From positions 12,292,711-12,356,710 of the forward strand of contig OX459108.1 of NCBI GenBank assembly GCA_949775045.1: DNA of 64,000 bases. Reading direction: 5' to 3'. The notes under the pieces are model-generated. The model did no database searches. It saw nothing but the letters and a program-made list of their open reading frames with translations, and was not told where the DNA came from. Origin of the DNA: Metridium senile. Its lineage: Eukaryota; Cnidaria; Anthozoa; Actiniaria; Metridiidae. Positions 50,501-61,857 of the stretch are shown piece after piece. Made by a program: the position numbers and the translations under genes. Position 1 is the stretch's first letter. The number at the start of each line of letters is the position of its first letter.

Positions 50501-53500
50501 ATCATTATTCATACTGACCTCTTTCATGATAATGTTCTTTTCAGTGAAAGTAGCATGTTTATATCCAAGACGCGTGTGATACTCAAGACATGTGGTACAA
50601 CCACTCTGCTGTATGCCGTCAAACCATTGCTGCAATTAGCAGAAGATGAATGTGGACTCACTGATATACAAGTATGACTGTCAGTGACAGACAGACAGAT
50701 GGACAGACAGACATGCGAATCTAGATTTACTGCGGTTTTTGACTTTCTGTGAACTCAGACATTTCAACGGCAAGTTGTAAAATATGCATTTCGCTGCCAT
50801 CAATCAAGGATTTAAAAGGTACATGTACTGACCAATTAGGTTTGATTGATGGCAGCTAAAAACGTATTTTACAACAAGCTGTAGAAAAGTCGAAAACCGC
50901 AGTAAGAAATGAAATAAGTCTTCTGTGTTTTCATGCACTTATGAAAGCTGAGATGCGTTTGATAGAATTCAAGAGCAGATCAGTCCAAACACGAGACAAA
51001 GTTGAGCTTGAAAATGCTGTGAGTGTGTTTCATGCTCTCGTGAGACACAGGTTTTTGACCAATCAACTCGTACATACTATCCCAATTATTTTATAAAACA
51101 GTTTGAAAATGCTGTTCCTTTTGGTTTGCAGGACTTTTTCTATTCAAGGATGAACTTTCTTGAACCAGACCTCCAGCAAGCTCCCCATCAGTCTTTCAAT
51201 CAAGAGGTAGAGTAGAATAATAACAAGATATATTCATATTATATTTTCCACCCTTTTGATTGGCCGACAGAACTGCAAATAACTGCCTACAAATAATAGT
51301 CTGCACATGCGCATTATGTTGCAAAGCTGTTTTGTGGACGGCATCGGCAAATAACCGATATATGCCACTGACAATATTTTGCTCAACCTGTCCAATAATC
51401 GCTTATTCATAGTGATGATGCTGGTGATGATGATGATGATGATTATGGTGGTGGTGGTGGTATGCTGGTGATGATGATGACGATGGTGGTGGTGAAGATG
51501 ATGGTGTTGATGATAATGATGGTGACTATGGCAATGGTGATGATAATGATGATGGCTATGGCGATGGCGATGGTGATGATAATGATGGTGGCTATGGGGA
51601 TGGTGATGATAATAATGGTGGCTATGGCCATGGTGATGATAATGATGGTGGCTATGGCGACGGTGATGGTAATGATGGTGGCTATGACGATGGTGATGAT
51701 AATGATGGTGGCTATGGCGATGGTGATGATAATGATGGTGGCTATGGTGATGGTGATGATAATGATGGTGGCTATGGCGATGGTGATGATAATGATGATG
51801 GCTATGGCGATGGCGATGGTGATGATAATGATGGTGGCTATGGCGATGGTGATGATAATGATGGTGGCTATGGGGATGGTGATGATAATAATGGTGGCTA
51901 TGGCCATGGTGATGATAATGATGGTGGCGATGGTGATGGTAATGATGGTGGCTATGACGATTGTGATGATAATGATTTTGGCTATGGCGATGGTGATGAT
52001 AATGATGGTGGCTATGGCAATGGTGATGATAATGATGGTGGCTATGGCGATGGTGATGATAATAATGGTGGCTATGGCAATGGTGATGATAATGATGGTG
52101 GCTATGGCAATGGTGATGATAATGATGGTGGCTTTGGCGATGGTGATGATAATGATGGTGGCTATGGCGATGGTGATGATGGTGGTGGTAATGACAATGG
52201 TGCTGTTGATAGTGATGATGATAAGTATTATAATAATGATGAATATGTTGATGCATTCTGATCATTTACAATATTTCAATTTTAGGCCCACTGGCTTGAT
52301 AAGTTATTCTCTGGTAAGTGTTGCTTATTGTAGACTATGATAACTAATAATACTGAATAATAATGATAATTTCTTGTTTATAGGTGGTGCTGCCTATTCA
52401 CTTGGTAGGATCAATGGACGTGGATGTTGGTAAGCATTTAAAGTTTATTATTCTGGATCGAAGAACACCGCTTTTCAACCATTGGAAAACATATGAAGTC
52501 AGCCCATGGCCTAACGGTAGTCCCCGACCTTACTAACAATTTCACCATCATTAAGAAGTGCTCGGGCAAAATGGATTGCCTCATTCACGAGATGTTATTC
52601 ATCAAAAAACTCAAACCATCACTAAACATTCAATCAGACTCCGTTAGAGCGAAGATCTTTTGTTAAAAACTATTATCATGGGACCACTATTATTGTATAA
52701 AACTTTGATTTTTTGAATACTAATTTTCTCTTGAAAATGACGCTAGATAGCGTCGAAACGTCGAGAATAAAATGATCTCAAACCTACTTGCGTTAGTTTT
52801 TGTTCTACAAATATTCTGGATTTACTACTAAAAGCAATATAGTTTGATAGTTGATATGAAGACATTGATCAACACAGTACAACCCCTCTATATACACCTA
52901 TTTCAAAAATCGTTGTTGCAGCCGAAGCTACAGTCCACACTCTAAAGCCTGCAAAGGATGTCGGTTGCATGGACTTAATTTGTGATTCATTGCTTTAATA
53001 TTTTTAAAGAAATATTTCTATTTATATCTACCACAACAACAACTTGTTATGGTCATATAACACAAACACGTACAACCAAAATATGCTATGAATAAATCGA
53101 TAACAAGAGAAGATATATACCAACATCCTTTGCAGGCTTCAGAGTGTTGACTGTGGCTTTGTTTGCGAAAACGAATTTTGAAATAGGCGTATATGAGACA
53201 GTGCTGGGGCCAAGAAAAACATCTGGTTTAGTGGAGATTTTAGTTTATTGTACCAAAATTGACCAATTTGAAATATAATTTCCATTGTTCTTGACTGAAG
53301 AGCCTCATGCTTATGCAGAAACACAATAATTTTTTACATAATATATAAGAGGCTAGCCAGTTAAGCTAAATTTCCATCCAGTGTTAACTGTTATAAATTA
53401 TTAAATTATAGGTAATATAATCAAATTTGTAAGGCTTACAGTACTTTGCAAAACCTGCACACAGTGCTGTATGCTGATATTTTGTTTGGTTTCGCAAAGT

Positions 53501-56500
53501 GCAGATTTCGCAAAGTACTGTAAGCCAATTTGTAACACCCTCAAAAATGTTGACTAAACTTTACACTGGCGTTTCAAGCTTTAGCCCTTCGTCGAAGGGC
53601 TAAAGCTCGAAACGTCAGTAAAGTTAAGTGAACATTTTTTTACGGTGTTATAAATTTCAATTTCAAATTTCAAAAATCTGGCTACCTTTCAAGATGGTGT
53701 TACAAATTTCATTGTATTACCTATCATTTATATCAAACACCGATACAGCCTATACTAGTTTAATATTCACTAATTTAATAATTATTAAATTAATTCACAA
53801 TTTATGTCAATAGAAGAAAGAAAGTGCTTGACTCAGACATGAGTTTCTTTTCTTCAAGGTATCTCTATACTATCCACAATGAAGCCCCAGGAGTACAAGA
53901 ACCCGATCAGACATTAGAAATCCTCATGCAAGACCTTGATCCAAAAATTATGAAGAAATTCTACAAGCAAAGTGATAGTGTAGCAAAGGAAGTAACTGAG
54001 GTAATGCCTTTTATTCACCAATTTGATTCAGAAGTAATGCAGCTTTTGTGTCAAATTTAGGCATAGTTTAAACGTCTAAAGTCATGTGTGTTGGATCTAA
54101 TGCAAATGAGCAACACCTATTGTTTGAATTCATTTGCATTAGATTCAGTGAAATGCAAAGTTTGAATTAGGCCTAAGTCTTGCAAAGGCAGTTGGGATTC
54201 TTACATGGAATGCAATGATAGCATTACGGCGTTGCTGTCCAGTGTAACAATCCCAAGCGCCTTTGCATTACTTAACTCCTACTAGGCAGCATTTTGATTT
54301 TGCATCTATCATTTTGCATGTAGATCATCACAATATTTTTTATTTTAGACACATCTCTAGTTTGCTTCTTGTTTATAAATAAATCTTAAAGTCATTCAGA
54401 GACTTATCCATGATTGATAACTTTAATTCTATATTCAAATTTCAGACTTCTGGAATAAAAGACTTTGTTCCTGGAGCTATCATTGATGATGCTTTGTTTG
54501 ATCCATGTGGCTATTCCATGAATGGTCTTATTGACGTAAGTCAACACACATTCACAATTATATACATACAAATGTATCACTATTTCAAAACAGAAATAAT
54601 AGTCCACATAATAGAAACAGTTAACTAGTTGGTAAGTGTGCAAATAATATACCCGTGAAACAAATAGTGCTAATTAGTGCTAATTATACAATAGAAAACA
54701 ATAGAATAAGCATAAAATTGCTATAAATAGTCAGCTAACTATTTCACAGGTTTATTATTTCCACTGTAGTTGGTTGATTTTGTTAGTTTTATTTCAGTAT
54801 AAAAAACCTTAACAAATTGTACTCTCTATTCCTTATCACGCAACAACAACAGAATTATGATTGTTTTATAAATACATAATTATACTTGCAAGTCAAGGGA
54901 GAAAAAAAATCAAGATTCTTAAAAACCTCACATATATTCCTTGCAAGTATATAAGCTGGAAATTGAACCTAAACCAGGTGTGAGACTTTTTATACCTCTC
55001 GACCAAACATGCTAGTAATAAAGTGATAAAAAACAAACAATTCTAACAGCAAATTTATGACTAATAGTAATTAATTAATAATCTAACTAATAATATTTTT
55101 ATGACCCGTCTTTTGTGACTTTTACTTTTATGACCTGCCTTGTATTGCTACAAAAGCAGATTCCTGCGTTTGAAAACAACAACATAATACAACAAACCAA
55201 GTATCCGATAAGGGCACTATTGAGGGTGAGCATTGACACTCACTTGTCTTTATATTCTAACAAGCACTAAGTTATAAAGTAATAAACATAAATAAAGTGC
55301 ACCTGACGCCTTTCATGATATTTTGGGAACCTGTTGTACACGAGGTGTATAATAAGTGTACTTAATTTTTCTTGATGTCGACCTCTCCTTTCTGAGATAT
55401 AAACATTTGAAATCTGAAAATGCAAATGAAGTGACGTCATCCCAGGCCTCATTAAATATACAAAAGTTCTCTGGAAATAATTATAGCAATTTTTTAAAGC
55501 TCAATATCTGTATTTATTTACTAATATTCACACTATCATTAACATTTTTACTACTTTACAAAAACAAGCTTGCTGTCAGCTTTGAAACAAAACTTTGACA
55601 AATTCCTGGGATGATGTCACCTCATTTGCATATTCAGATTTCAAATGTTCATATCTCAAAAAGGAGAGGTCGACATCAAGAAATGTTAAGTACACTTATT
55701 ATACACCTTATGTACAACAGATTTGCAAAATATCATGAAGGGCGTCAGGTGCACTTTAACTTTGATACTCACTAATACTAAATTAATACTTGCTCCTTTG
55801 AATAAAAATGGTTTAATAATAAACATATCAATTACAAAATCCTAGTAAGCACATTAAAACTTTAAGCTAACCATGTGATAAATTTGTAAAACAAATACAC
55901 AATATTGCTTGGATGATCACAAAACAATGGTCTCAAGTCGAGGTTGGCCTTGATAAATAAAAGAATCAAGTTCAGTCTCGACTTGGAACCTTTGTCTTGT
56001 GATCCTCCAAGCGAATTTGGGAAACTTCTATTTAGAGCATAATGGTATTAAAAAGCTTGCATTAAACCTACCAATAATTTGTTCTAAAAAATACTAATTC
56101 TTATAAAATCCTTTGATTGCTATAGAACATTTTCACTTCCAATCATGTGACCTATATAATATTAACTATCATAATTTGTATATATCATGTTTTAGGATAG
56201 CTACTTTACTATTCATATCACTCCTCAAGAAAACTGTTCCTATGTCAGTTTTGAGACTAACCTGAAGTTGGTAAGTTTAAATTGTAAATGTCTGGTTTTG
56301 CACATTACAGCCACATAGTGGTTTGGAGGGTAAATTGTGTGTTGTAGTGAGAACACTCTAAAGGCATCTTAGTTATAAAATGTGGTTTGAACTTGAATTC
56401 TTTTATTTATTTATTAACTTTTTTCTTTCCTTTTTTTTTCTCTTTCCTCTCATTGTCTGTTCTCATCCTTTCCTTTCCCTTCTATTTTTTCTTCTCTTTT

Positions 56501-58246
56501 GCCATCCATTTTTCTCAGCTCCTTTTTTCTTCTTTTTGCATTTCTTTAATCACATTAATTCTTTTCTAATTCCTTTTTCCCCTTCTCATCTTCTGTTCTA
56601 TTCCTTTTCTTTACCTTCTAACTTTTCTTTTTTTGTAATCTATCTTTCCCAGCTCCTTTTTTATTCTCTTTTTATATCTTTTCTCATTCATTCTTTTTTC
56701 AATCATTTTCTCATTCATTCTTTTCTCATTCATTCTTTTTTCAATCATTTTCTCATTCATTCTTTTCTCATTCATTCTTTTCTCATTCATTCATTTCTCA
56801 TTCATTCATTTCTTATTCATTTCTCATTCATTCATTTGTTCTCATTCTTTTCTTTTTCTTATCTATGTTGGACAGGAAATATGTAGATCATTCTATAACT
56901 TCATGTTATGTTTTCAGTCTTGCTACAAAGAGTTGATCAACAAGGTGCTGAATGCATTCAAACCTGGACAGTTCCTGATGACATTGTTTGCTAATGAGGT
57001 AAGAATGTTACACATCAGAATATTCCTTCTCTCAAACCCAAGGTGCTTTCGTTTTACATGCAAAAACTGGAATTTCCAGTTGGAATTGGAATTGGATTGA
57101 CATCAGCGTAAACTGCCTTTGGGTCATTCCACCGTTACGGACATTACACCCAGAGAACATTTTAGACCTATTTATTTTTACTCTTCAAAATGTTATAGTC
57201 AGATTTGCATGATTTTTTGTTACAATGTACTTTTAGGCAATTGCTTCTAATTCATAGTAAAAAAAGAAATGCACACTCTCGTAAATGACAGATATATTTA
57301 TTTAAAATGTCGTTACGGACATTACAGCTAAAACAACCACTTTGTTTAATCCTTCATTTCAAGTTTTAATTGCTGTGAATTTAAAAAGACCTCAGAAATT
57401 CAGGAACATTTCTTGAACAGACTAGATGTTGTAGTTCTAATTTATAGCTGTTTTATACACTCTGTTTCATTTATTATTTTTTTATTAATGAAAGTGTTAC
57501 GTTACGGACATTACACAAAATGTTACGGACATTACAAATGGCAAATTCAGTAAGTCAAATATAAGAAAATTGCCTATTTTGCTTAGTAAATATCACATAG
57601 AATAGATAATATTACAGTAAAATCACATTGAGAACCTTGGTCATTTAACTCTTTTTGGAGCACGCTTTTTAATGTTGTCAAATTTTCATTATTTCAATGT
57701 CTCATGTGGAATGACCCCTTTTCACTTTGGCATTTGAATATTGGTCTTGGCAAAATTATGAAGGTGGTGCTAGTCTTTTACTTTTCAAGACACAGTCATG
57801 TCTTCAATAGGGATGTTTCTTTGTGTGCAAAAAAAACTTTTTCCATCTTAAACTAACCTAACCCGTGCAACCTATAAATTAACATTACGGAAAACAACTT
57901 GAAAACATACATAAATTATCTCTTTATCAACTATGTAACTGTAAAATATGTATACACCTAATTGCAAGAATGTTGTCACATAAAGAAATAACATTAGTAA
58001 TTTAGTAAAAGGAAAAACAAAAGAGTTCAGCTTGAGTATAGGTATACTGTACTCTAATTCATGAAATAATAAAAATTGAAGGAAATGTTTTTTATCTAGG
58101 ATGCACCATGTGGCTCATCAATGAAAACATTTGACAGTCACTTCCAAGGCTATAAAAGGAATGACCTTCAACTCTGCCAAATGAAGGGCTACAACCTGAC
58201 TTATGGCCACTTTAAGACAGTAAAAGATTGCAATGGAACAGCTTGA
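47461..58246 (+). CDS. AMD1: S-adenosylmethionine decarboxylase proenzyme
   Basis: Eleven exons: 47461-47567, 49886-49972, 50545-50671, 51132-51206, 52286-52313, 52384-52429, 53859-54000, 54446-54535, 56196-56270, 56918-56998 and 58100-58246. They sum to 1005 nt, 334 aa, equal to human AMD1. The enzyme makes decarboxylated SAM, the aminopropyl donor for spermidine and spermine. Seen: FFEGPEKL near the N terminus (catalytic Glu pair), the self-cleavage site LSESSMF (cut before Ser67, which becomes the pyruvoyl group), LKTCGTT (catalytic Cys), [10 protein letters not shown] (Ser) and FTIHIT (His), and FETN. All processing and catalytic residues known in the family appear present. The ESS site is split by intron 2. 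Introns hold a 30-bp minisatellite, MITEs and a Penelope fragment. Head-to-head with PEX16. Confidence 0.96.
48066..49099. mobile_element. About 1-kb inverted-repeat DNA element
   Basis: Left end GTTTAACTCTTTGCCTACGG pairs with the complement of GCAGTAGGGAAAGAGTTAAC at right. The interior (AMD1 intron 1) has no long frame, so it is non-autonomous or decayed. Confidence 0.6.
49985..50222. mobile_element. Foldback MITE, family D, copy 2
   Basis: AGAGTTCCCTGCACCATCTT and TAGCCGGGCCTTTGCAT at left with complements at right; GCTTGCAATGATAGAGACT inner arm. It begins 13 bp after AMD1 exon 2. Confidence 0.85.
50260..50510. repeat. CAT-rich minisatellite, about 57-bp unit
   Basis: Four to five units contain CATTATTTTCTAC, ATCATCATCATCACCATCAC and CATTTTCATTATCTT. 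AMD1 intron 2. Confidence 0.9.
50729..50903. mobile_element. Palindromic MITE, family A, copy 4
   Basis: Ends ACTGCGGTTTTTGACTTTCT / complement; inner arms CTGCCATCAATCAA and TTGATTGATGGCAG. Confidence 0.85.
51411..52235. repeat. 30-bp minisatellite, over 20 units, AMD1 intron 4
   Basis: The unit is near TGGTGATGATAATGATGGTG plus GCTATGGCGA. Because 30 is a multiple of three, several frames stay open on both strands for 150-340 codons, encoding His-rich or Met/Val/Ala-rich low complexity. It ends about 50 bp before AMD1 exon 5. Confidence 0.93.
52526..52666 (+). pseudogene. Penelope-like element GIY-YIG endonuclease C-terminal fragment
   Basis: A 46-codon frame before TAA contains [20 protein letters not shown] and [16 protein letters not shown], the typical end of a Penelope-like GIY-YIG endonuclease. 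Upstream frames are broken, so it is a relic in AMD1 intron 6. Confidence 0.75.
52726..52768 (+). ncRNA. Degenerate hammerhead-like motif in Penelope 3' UTR
   Basis: TTCTC at 52726-52730 can pair with GAGAA after GTC. Between them lie TTGAAAA (consensus CUGANGA), a GACGC-TAGATA-GCGTC hairpin, then GAAACGTC. Two core positions deviate, so activity is unlikely. The motif begins about 60 bp after the Penelope stop codon, where such ribozymes are known in this class. Confidence 0.5.
53268..53385. mobile_element. Decayed MITE, family B, copy 3
   Basis: CCATTGTTCTTGACTG at left and GAGGCTAGCCAGTTAAGC at right match family B; the centre is diverged. Confidence 0.55.
53404..53755. mobile_element. 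Penelope-like palindromic repeat, interrupted by another MITE
   Basis: GGTAATATAATCAAATTTGT begins the left arm. The centre TTTAGCCCTTCGTCGAAGGG fuses the two hammerhead-like cores with loss of the middle; the right half reads AAGCTCGAAACGTCAGTAAA. The right tail has a further duplicated GTGTTACAAATTTCATTGT. Confidence 0.72.
53433..53526. mobile_element. 94-bp MITE with 9-bp target duplication
   Basis: Ends GGCTTACAGTACTTTGC / complement; AATTTGTAA at 53424-53432 and 53527-53535. A 9-bp duplication fits a Mutator-like source. It splits the Penelope-like repeat. Confidence 0.82.
55294..55757. mobile_element. Foldback element, family E, copy 1
   Basis: Ends AAAGTGCACCTGACGCC / complement; long arms through ATAATAAGTGTACTTAA and GATGTCGACCTCTCCTTTCT. 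Interior matches 60235-60694 in inverse orientation. AMD1 intron 8. Confidence 0.88.
55904..56031. mobile_element. Palindromic element, uninterrupted relative of 5186-5467
   Basis: TTGGATGATCACAAAACAAT, CTCAAGTCGAGGTTGGCCTT and GATCCTCCAAGCGAATTTGG match the 5.2-5.5 kb copy. Confidence 0.72.
56400..56870. repeat. Pyrimidine-rich tract with TCATTCATTCTTT repeats
   Basis: A long T/C-rich stretch, then about ten TTCTCATTCATTC units, upstream of AMD1 exon 10. The Phe/Leu/Ser-rich frame here is low complexity. Confidence 0.82.
57118..57720. mobile_element. Inverted-repeat element with internal GTTACGGACATTACA repeats
   Basis: Ends GGGTCATTCCAC (57121-57132) and GTGGAATGACCC (57706-57717). GTTACGGACATTACA occurs at 57134, 57312, 57501 and 57522. 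AMD1 intron 10. Confidence 0.75.
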
Positions 58247-59148
58247 GTTGTTGCTGTATACACCCTTTCCGAGAAAGTTTGTCACCCGTGAAAAGCACAC
58301 AAGATAGTGGCGCAAAGGATCATTCAGAATTCGGAACGCCTTTCTTGTTGTTTGATAAGTCAGAAAGGAGATTTCCAAATAACAAATTGACAAGTGTAGC
58401 AATGTGGCCATGAAATCCCTGCGTTCTAATAAAGTTTACATGGGTAACCCATAATCCCCTGCGCTACTAGCTTGTAGGCTTTTCACTTCACGGGTGACAA
58501 AGTTTCTCGGAAACAGTGTATCTGTACATGTACCAGAGAACACAGAATGCAAATAATAATTATAATATTAGAGTACTGAAAGACTTGCAAAATATGTATA
58601 GTAGTTTAGTAAGGTGTTATGTTATTGTCATTGTTTGGTTTGAGGATATAATCTTTTCAGTATAGTGAAAACAGTATATAGTTCTGTATAGTTCTTAATT
58701 TGTACGCTGTAAAGGTTCAAAGTTCAGGTGTATATTTCTGGAAATGTTGTATACTAGGTTTGTTTGGTAGAGTGCACACCATAATATATCCGTGAAACAA
58801 CTACTAACTTTGTAGTACATAATAGTATTTAGTTATCAACTAGTTTGTTATAAACTAACTAAGATTTCACTCAGGCGTAAATCATACAAAGAAACACAAA
58901 GACAGCTAATTATGTGACTATTGTTCTTTGCACTGTTCCACTCCAGTGCTATCCACTAGTTTGTACATAATAGTGAAATTAGACAATACATACTATGTTT
59001 TATTTCACGGATATATGGCGTGCACTCTATTAGATTGAACTAAGCATTTTTTAAGAAAAAATAGTTAGGAAACGAGGCAGAAATATTTTAAAAAAAATAG
59101 AAAATAATTAACATTAAGAATAATTGATATATTAGAGCTACCATCAAA

Positions 59149-59294
59149 TAGAGTACAAACATACATAGAGTACAACATAAATAGTACTAAATAGTGATAT
59201 TTTATGCAAATTCTTTTGTTCTCTATTGTTTAATCAACACTATTTAGTCGTAAATAGTACAAAGTATTGCACACTTTTAGTGTTTGTACTCTAG
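59149..59294. mobile_element. Foldback MITE, family C, copy 2
   Basis: TAGAGTACAAAC / complement ends; TTCTCTATTGTTTAATCAAC interior as in 26076-26221. Confidence 0.8.
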
Positions 59295-59508
59295 TACTAC
59301 TTGTTTTGCATTTGACCGTGAAAGAAAAATGACTATTTAGTTCGTACAGGTTGATAAAGAACAAAAGAAAACAATAGATTCAGAGTGTAGAAACTATTAG
59401 TTTGACAGTTCTTTCACGGTCATGAAAATCACTCTATGAGCTGTGCTCATTAACCCGTGAAACAAAGTAGCTATAGTTAAAGCATGATATTCAAACAACA
59501 ACAAACGA

Positions 59509-59800
59509 CAGGGTTCGTGCTACTCCTTAAACTCCTTGAAAACTCCTTAAATTTGATTTACGTTTTTAAGGGCACTTGAAAAGCCCTTGAATTTTAGAAA
59601 ATCAGCATAAACTCCTTAATTCTAGCTAAAGTAGGGTAAATTTTGATAAAATTTGCGCATTCTGTGCGATGTTAACAATGACAGAAATATCATTTCTATA
59701 TCAAAGTTGTCACAAAAAGTGCTAAAAATTACTTTTTGGTCCTTGAAAACTCCTTGAATACTCCTTAAATTTTTGTTACTGACATCAGCACGAACCCTGA
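59509..59800. mobile_element. MITE with CAGGGTTCGTGCT ends
   Basis: CAGGGTTCGTGCTACTCCTT and AGCACGAACCCTG, with CTTGAAAACTCCTTGAA blocks. Ends resemble 44754-45065. Confidence 0.78.
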
Positions 59801-60234
59801 AACGAACACAAGCATTAAAGAGTGATACACACTTGCCTTACTACTAATAATGAATCCATCAGTCATGGTTATTTTAATAATTGTAATATGTAATAAAGTA
59901 ATAGTTAATTCAACTGCTGTCACCTTCAATTCTCTTCAATTTCACAGTATAAATCCAGCACCAGTTGAAAGCGTTTTGGTTGCCCCCCCCCCCCCCCCCT
60001 AATGCAGTACTGCTATTGTTTGATTCTAAAGGTTTTAGGAACATTTGTTTTGAAAGACTTAATTGTTTTAAACCAATCCTAAACAGTGCTTCGATTTGGT
60101 GCTGGACTGCCCCAGTTTCAAGAGGCCCCAGTTTCAAGAGTCTTTTACTAAGAACAATTGATAAGGGGCGGGTGGTAGAGGGAAAAAGAGTGCATTTGTG
60201 CACACCAATTGATGCTGAGGTGGAAAGAATCTTT

Positions 60235-60694
60235 TAAGTGCACCTGAAGCCCTTCATGATATTTTGCGAATCTGTTGTACATGAGGTGTATAATAAGTGT
60301 ACTTAATATTTTTTGATGTCGACCCCTCCTTTCTGAGATATGAACATTTGAAATCTGAAAATGCAAATGAGGTGACGTCATCCCAGGAATTTGTCAAAGT
60401 TTTGTTTCAAAGCTGACAGCAAGCTTGTTTTTGTAAACAAGTAAAAATGTTAATGGTAGTGTAAATATTAGTAATACAGATATTGAGCTTTAAAAAATTG
60501 CTATAATTATTTCCAGAGAACTTTTGTATATTTAATGAGGCCTGGGTAGACGTCACTTCATTTGCATTTTCAGATTTCAAATGCTTATATCTCAGAAAGG
60601 AGATGTCAACATCAAGAAAAATTAAGTACACTTATTATACACCTCATGTCAAACAGATTTGCAAAATATCATGAAGGGCGTCAGGTGCACTTTA
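60235..60694. mobile_element. Foldback element, family E, copy 2 (opposite orientation)
   Basis: Same arms as 55294-55757; the interior (from AATTTGTCAAAGTTTTGTTT) is the reverse complement of that copy. Confidence 0.88.
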
Positions 60695-61239
60695 AGAATC
60701 TTTTAAAAAGACCACTTCATAAACATACACTTCCTTAAATATATTGCCCATATCTGCTGATGGTCAAACACTGCAGCAACCAAGCGAATGCTATTCACCA
60801 TTCCCATCCGGCAATATCATAGAGACCCGTGGCTAAAAATCCAGGTTACTGTGGAGTAGGCAAAACGAGCGACACGGGAGAGGGGCGACTTCACTGAGTT
60901 GGTTATTCAACTCGAAGGGGGGCTCCGCCTCTCAAGAGAAAATAAACTGAACAGAACATTTCAACCACTTTTCCAATCCATGTTTATTTTATAACATTTC
61001 AAGTCAATCTATACAAAAATTGATGCTTACATTATAGTTATAGTTTTTTTTACTTTTCTTTGCAATATTAACTAACTTATTTCATTTTGACTTTTTACAA
61101 AATTTTTGTAGCTGCACATTGTTTTCATTAAACCTTGAAATTGTCTTTATCCAATGCCATTACAATTTAACAACTTTTTGCATAACTTTAACATTATCTT
61201 CCAACCAGACTAGAGCAAAAACGCTAAAACCATGAAATA

Positions 61240-61420
61240 GAAACAAAATAGTTACTAACTGTTAGTCAAACTGACTATCTCAGGTCATGATCAGTATCAC
61301 TCAACAAGAAACACCAAATACAAAAGGAAACAATACCTCATTACAACTATAATTGTTTTTGATAGTGACTAAAAGCCACTAATTTAAATAAGAACTATTA
61401 CACAGTAGGAATTTTATTTC
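61240..61420. repeat. Dispersed repeat shared with 822-975
   Basis: Shares AAAGGAAACAATACCTCATT and AAGAACTATTACACAGTAG with the left copy. Confidence 0.6.
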
Positions 61421-61630
61421 TTGAATAAAGTGTTCTTGGTCTGAGTCTTCATTGGAAATGGGTCATTTTAATATCTGTACCAGAATACCGTTTTCAGATT
61501 TTTTCAACCCTCTTGTGAATAAATGAACAATTAATTATGCTTCCAACCTCTTGTCTGTATTGCATAATTCCACTTCCAACGGGACTAAAGTACACATTTT
61601 TATTGATTCAATCGTTCAATATTTGAAGAA

Positions 61631-61857
61631 TTGTCCACTTCACAGTTCCCTGCACCATCTTGAAAGGTAACCGGGCCTTTGCATTGAAGTGAGACGAACG
61701 TTGAGCTTGCAATGATAGAGACACGTAAATAATTGTCCATCAAGGCTTTACTGAAAAATCTCTATCACTTCAAGCTCAACATTCATCTCGCTTTGATGCA
61801 AAGGCCTGGCTACCTTCTAAGATGGCGCAGGGAACTGTGAAGGGGACTATTATTATG
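61631..61857. mobile_element. Foldback MITE, family D, copy 3
   Basis: CACAGTTCCCTGCACCATCT at left and GATGGCGCAGGGAACTGTGA at right; GAGCTTGCAATGATAGAGAC inner arm. Confidence 0.87.

Noticed and set aside
51234..52265. 343-aa His-rich and 292-aa Met/Val-rich frames on opposite strands
   Set aside because: Both are readings of the same 30-bp minisatellite inside an AMD1 intron.
56380..56886. 168-aa Phe/Ser/Leu-rich frame resembling a membrane protein
   Set aside because: T/C-rich intronic tract with TCATTCATTC repeats, ending near the AMD1 exon 10 polypyrimidine tract.
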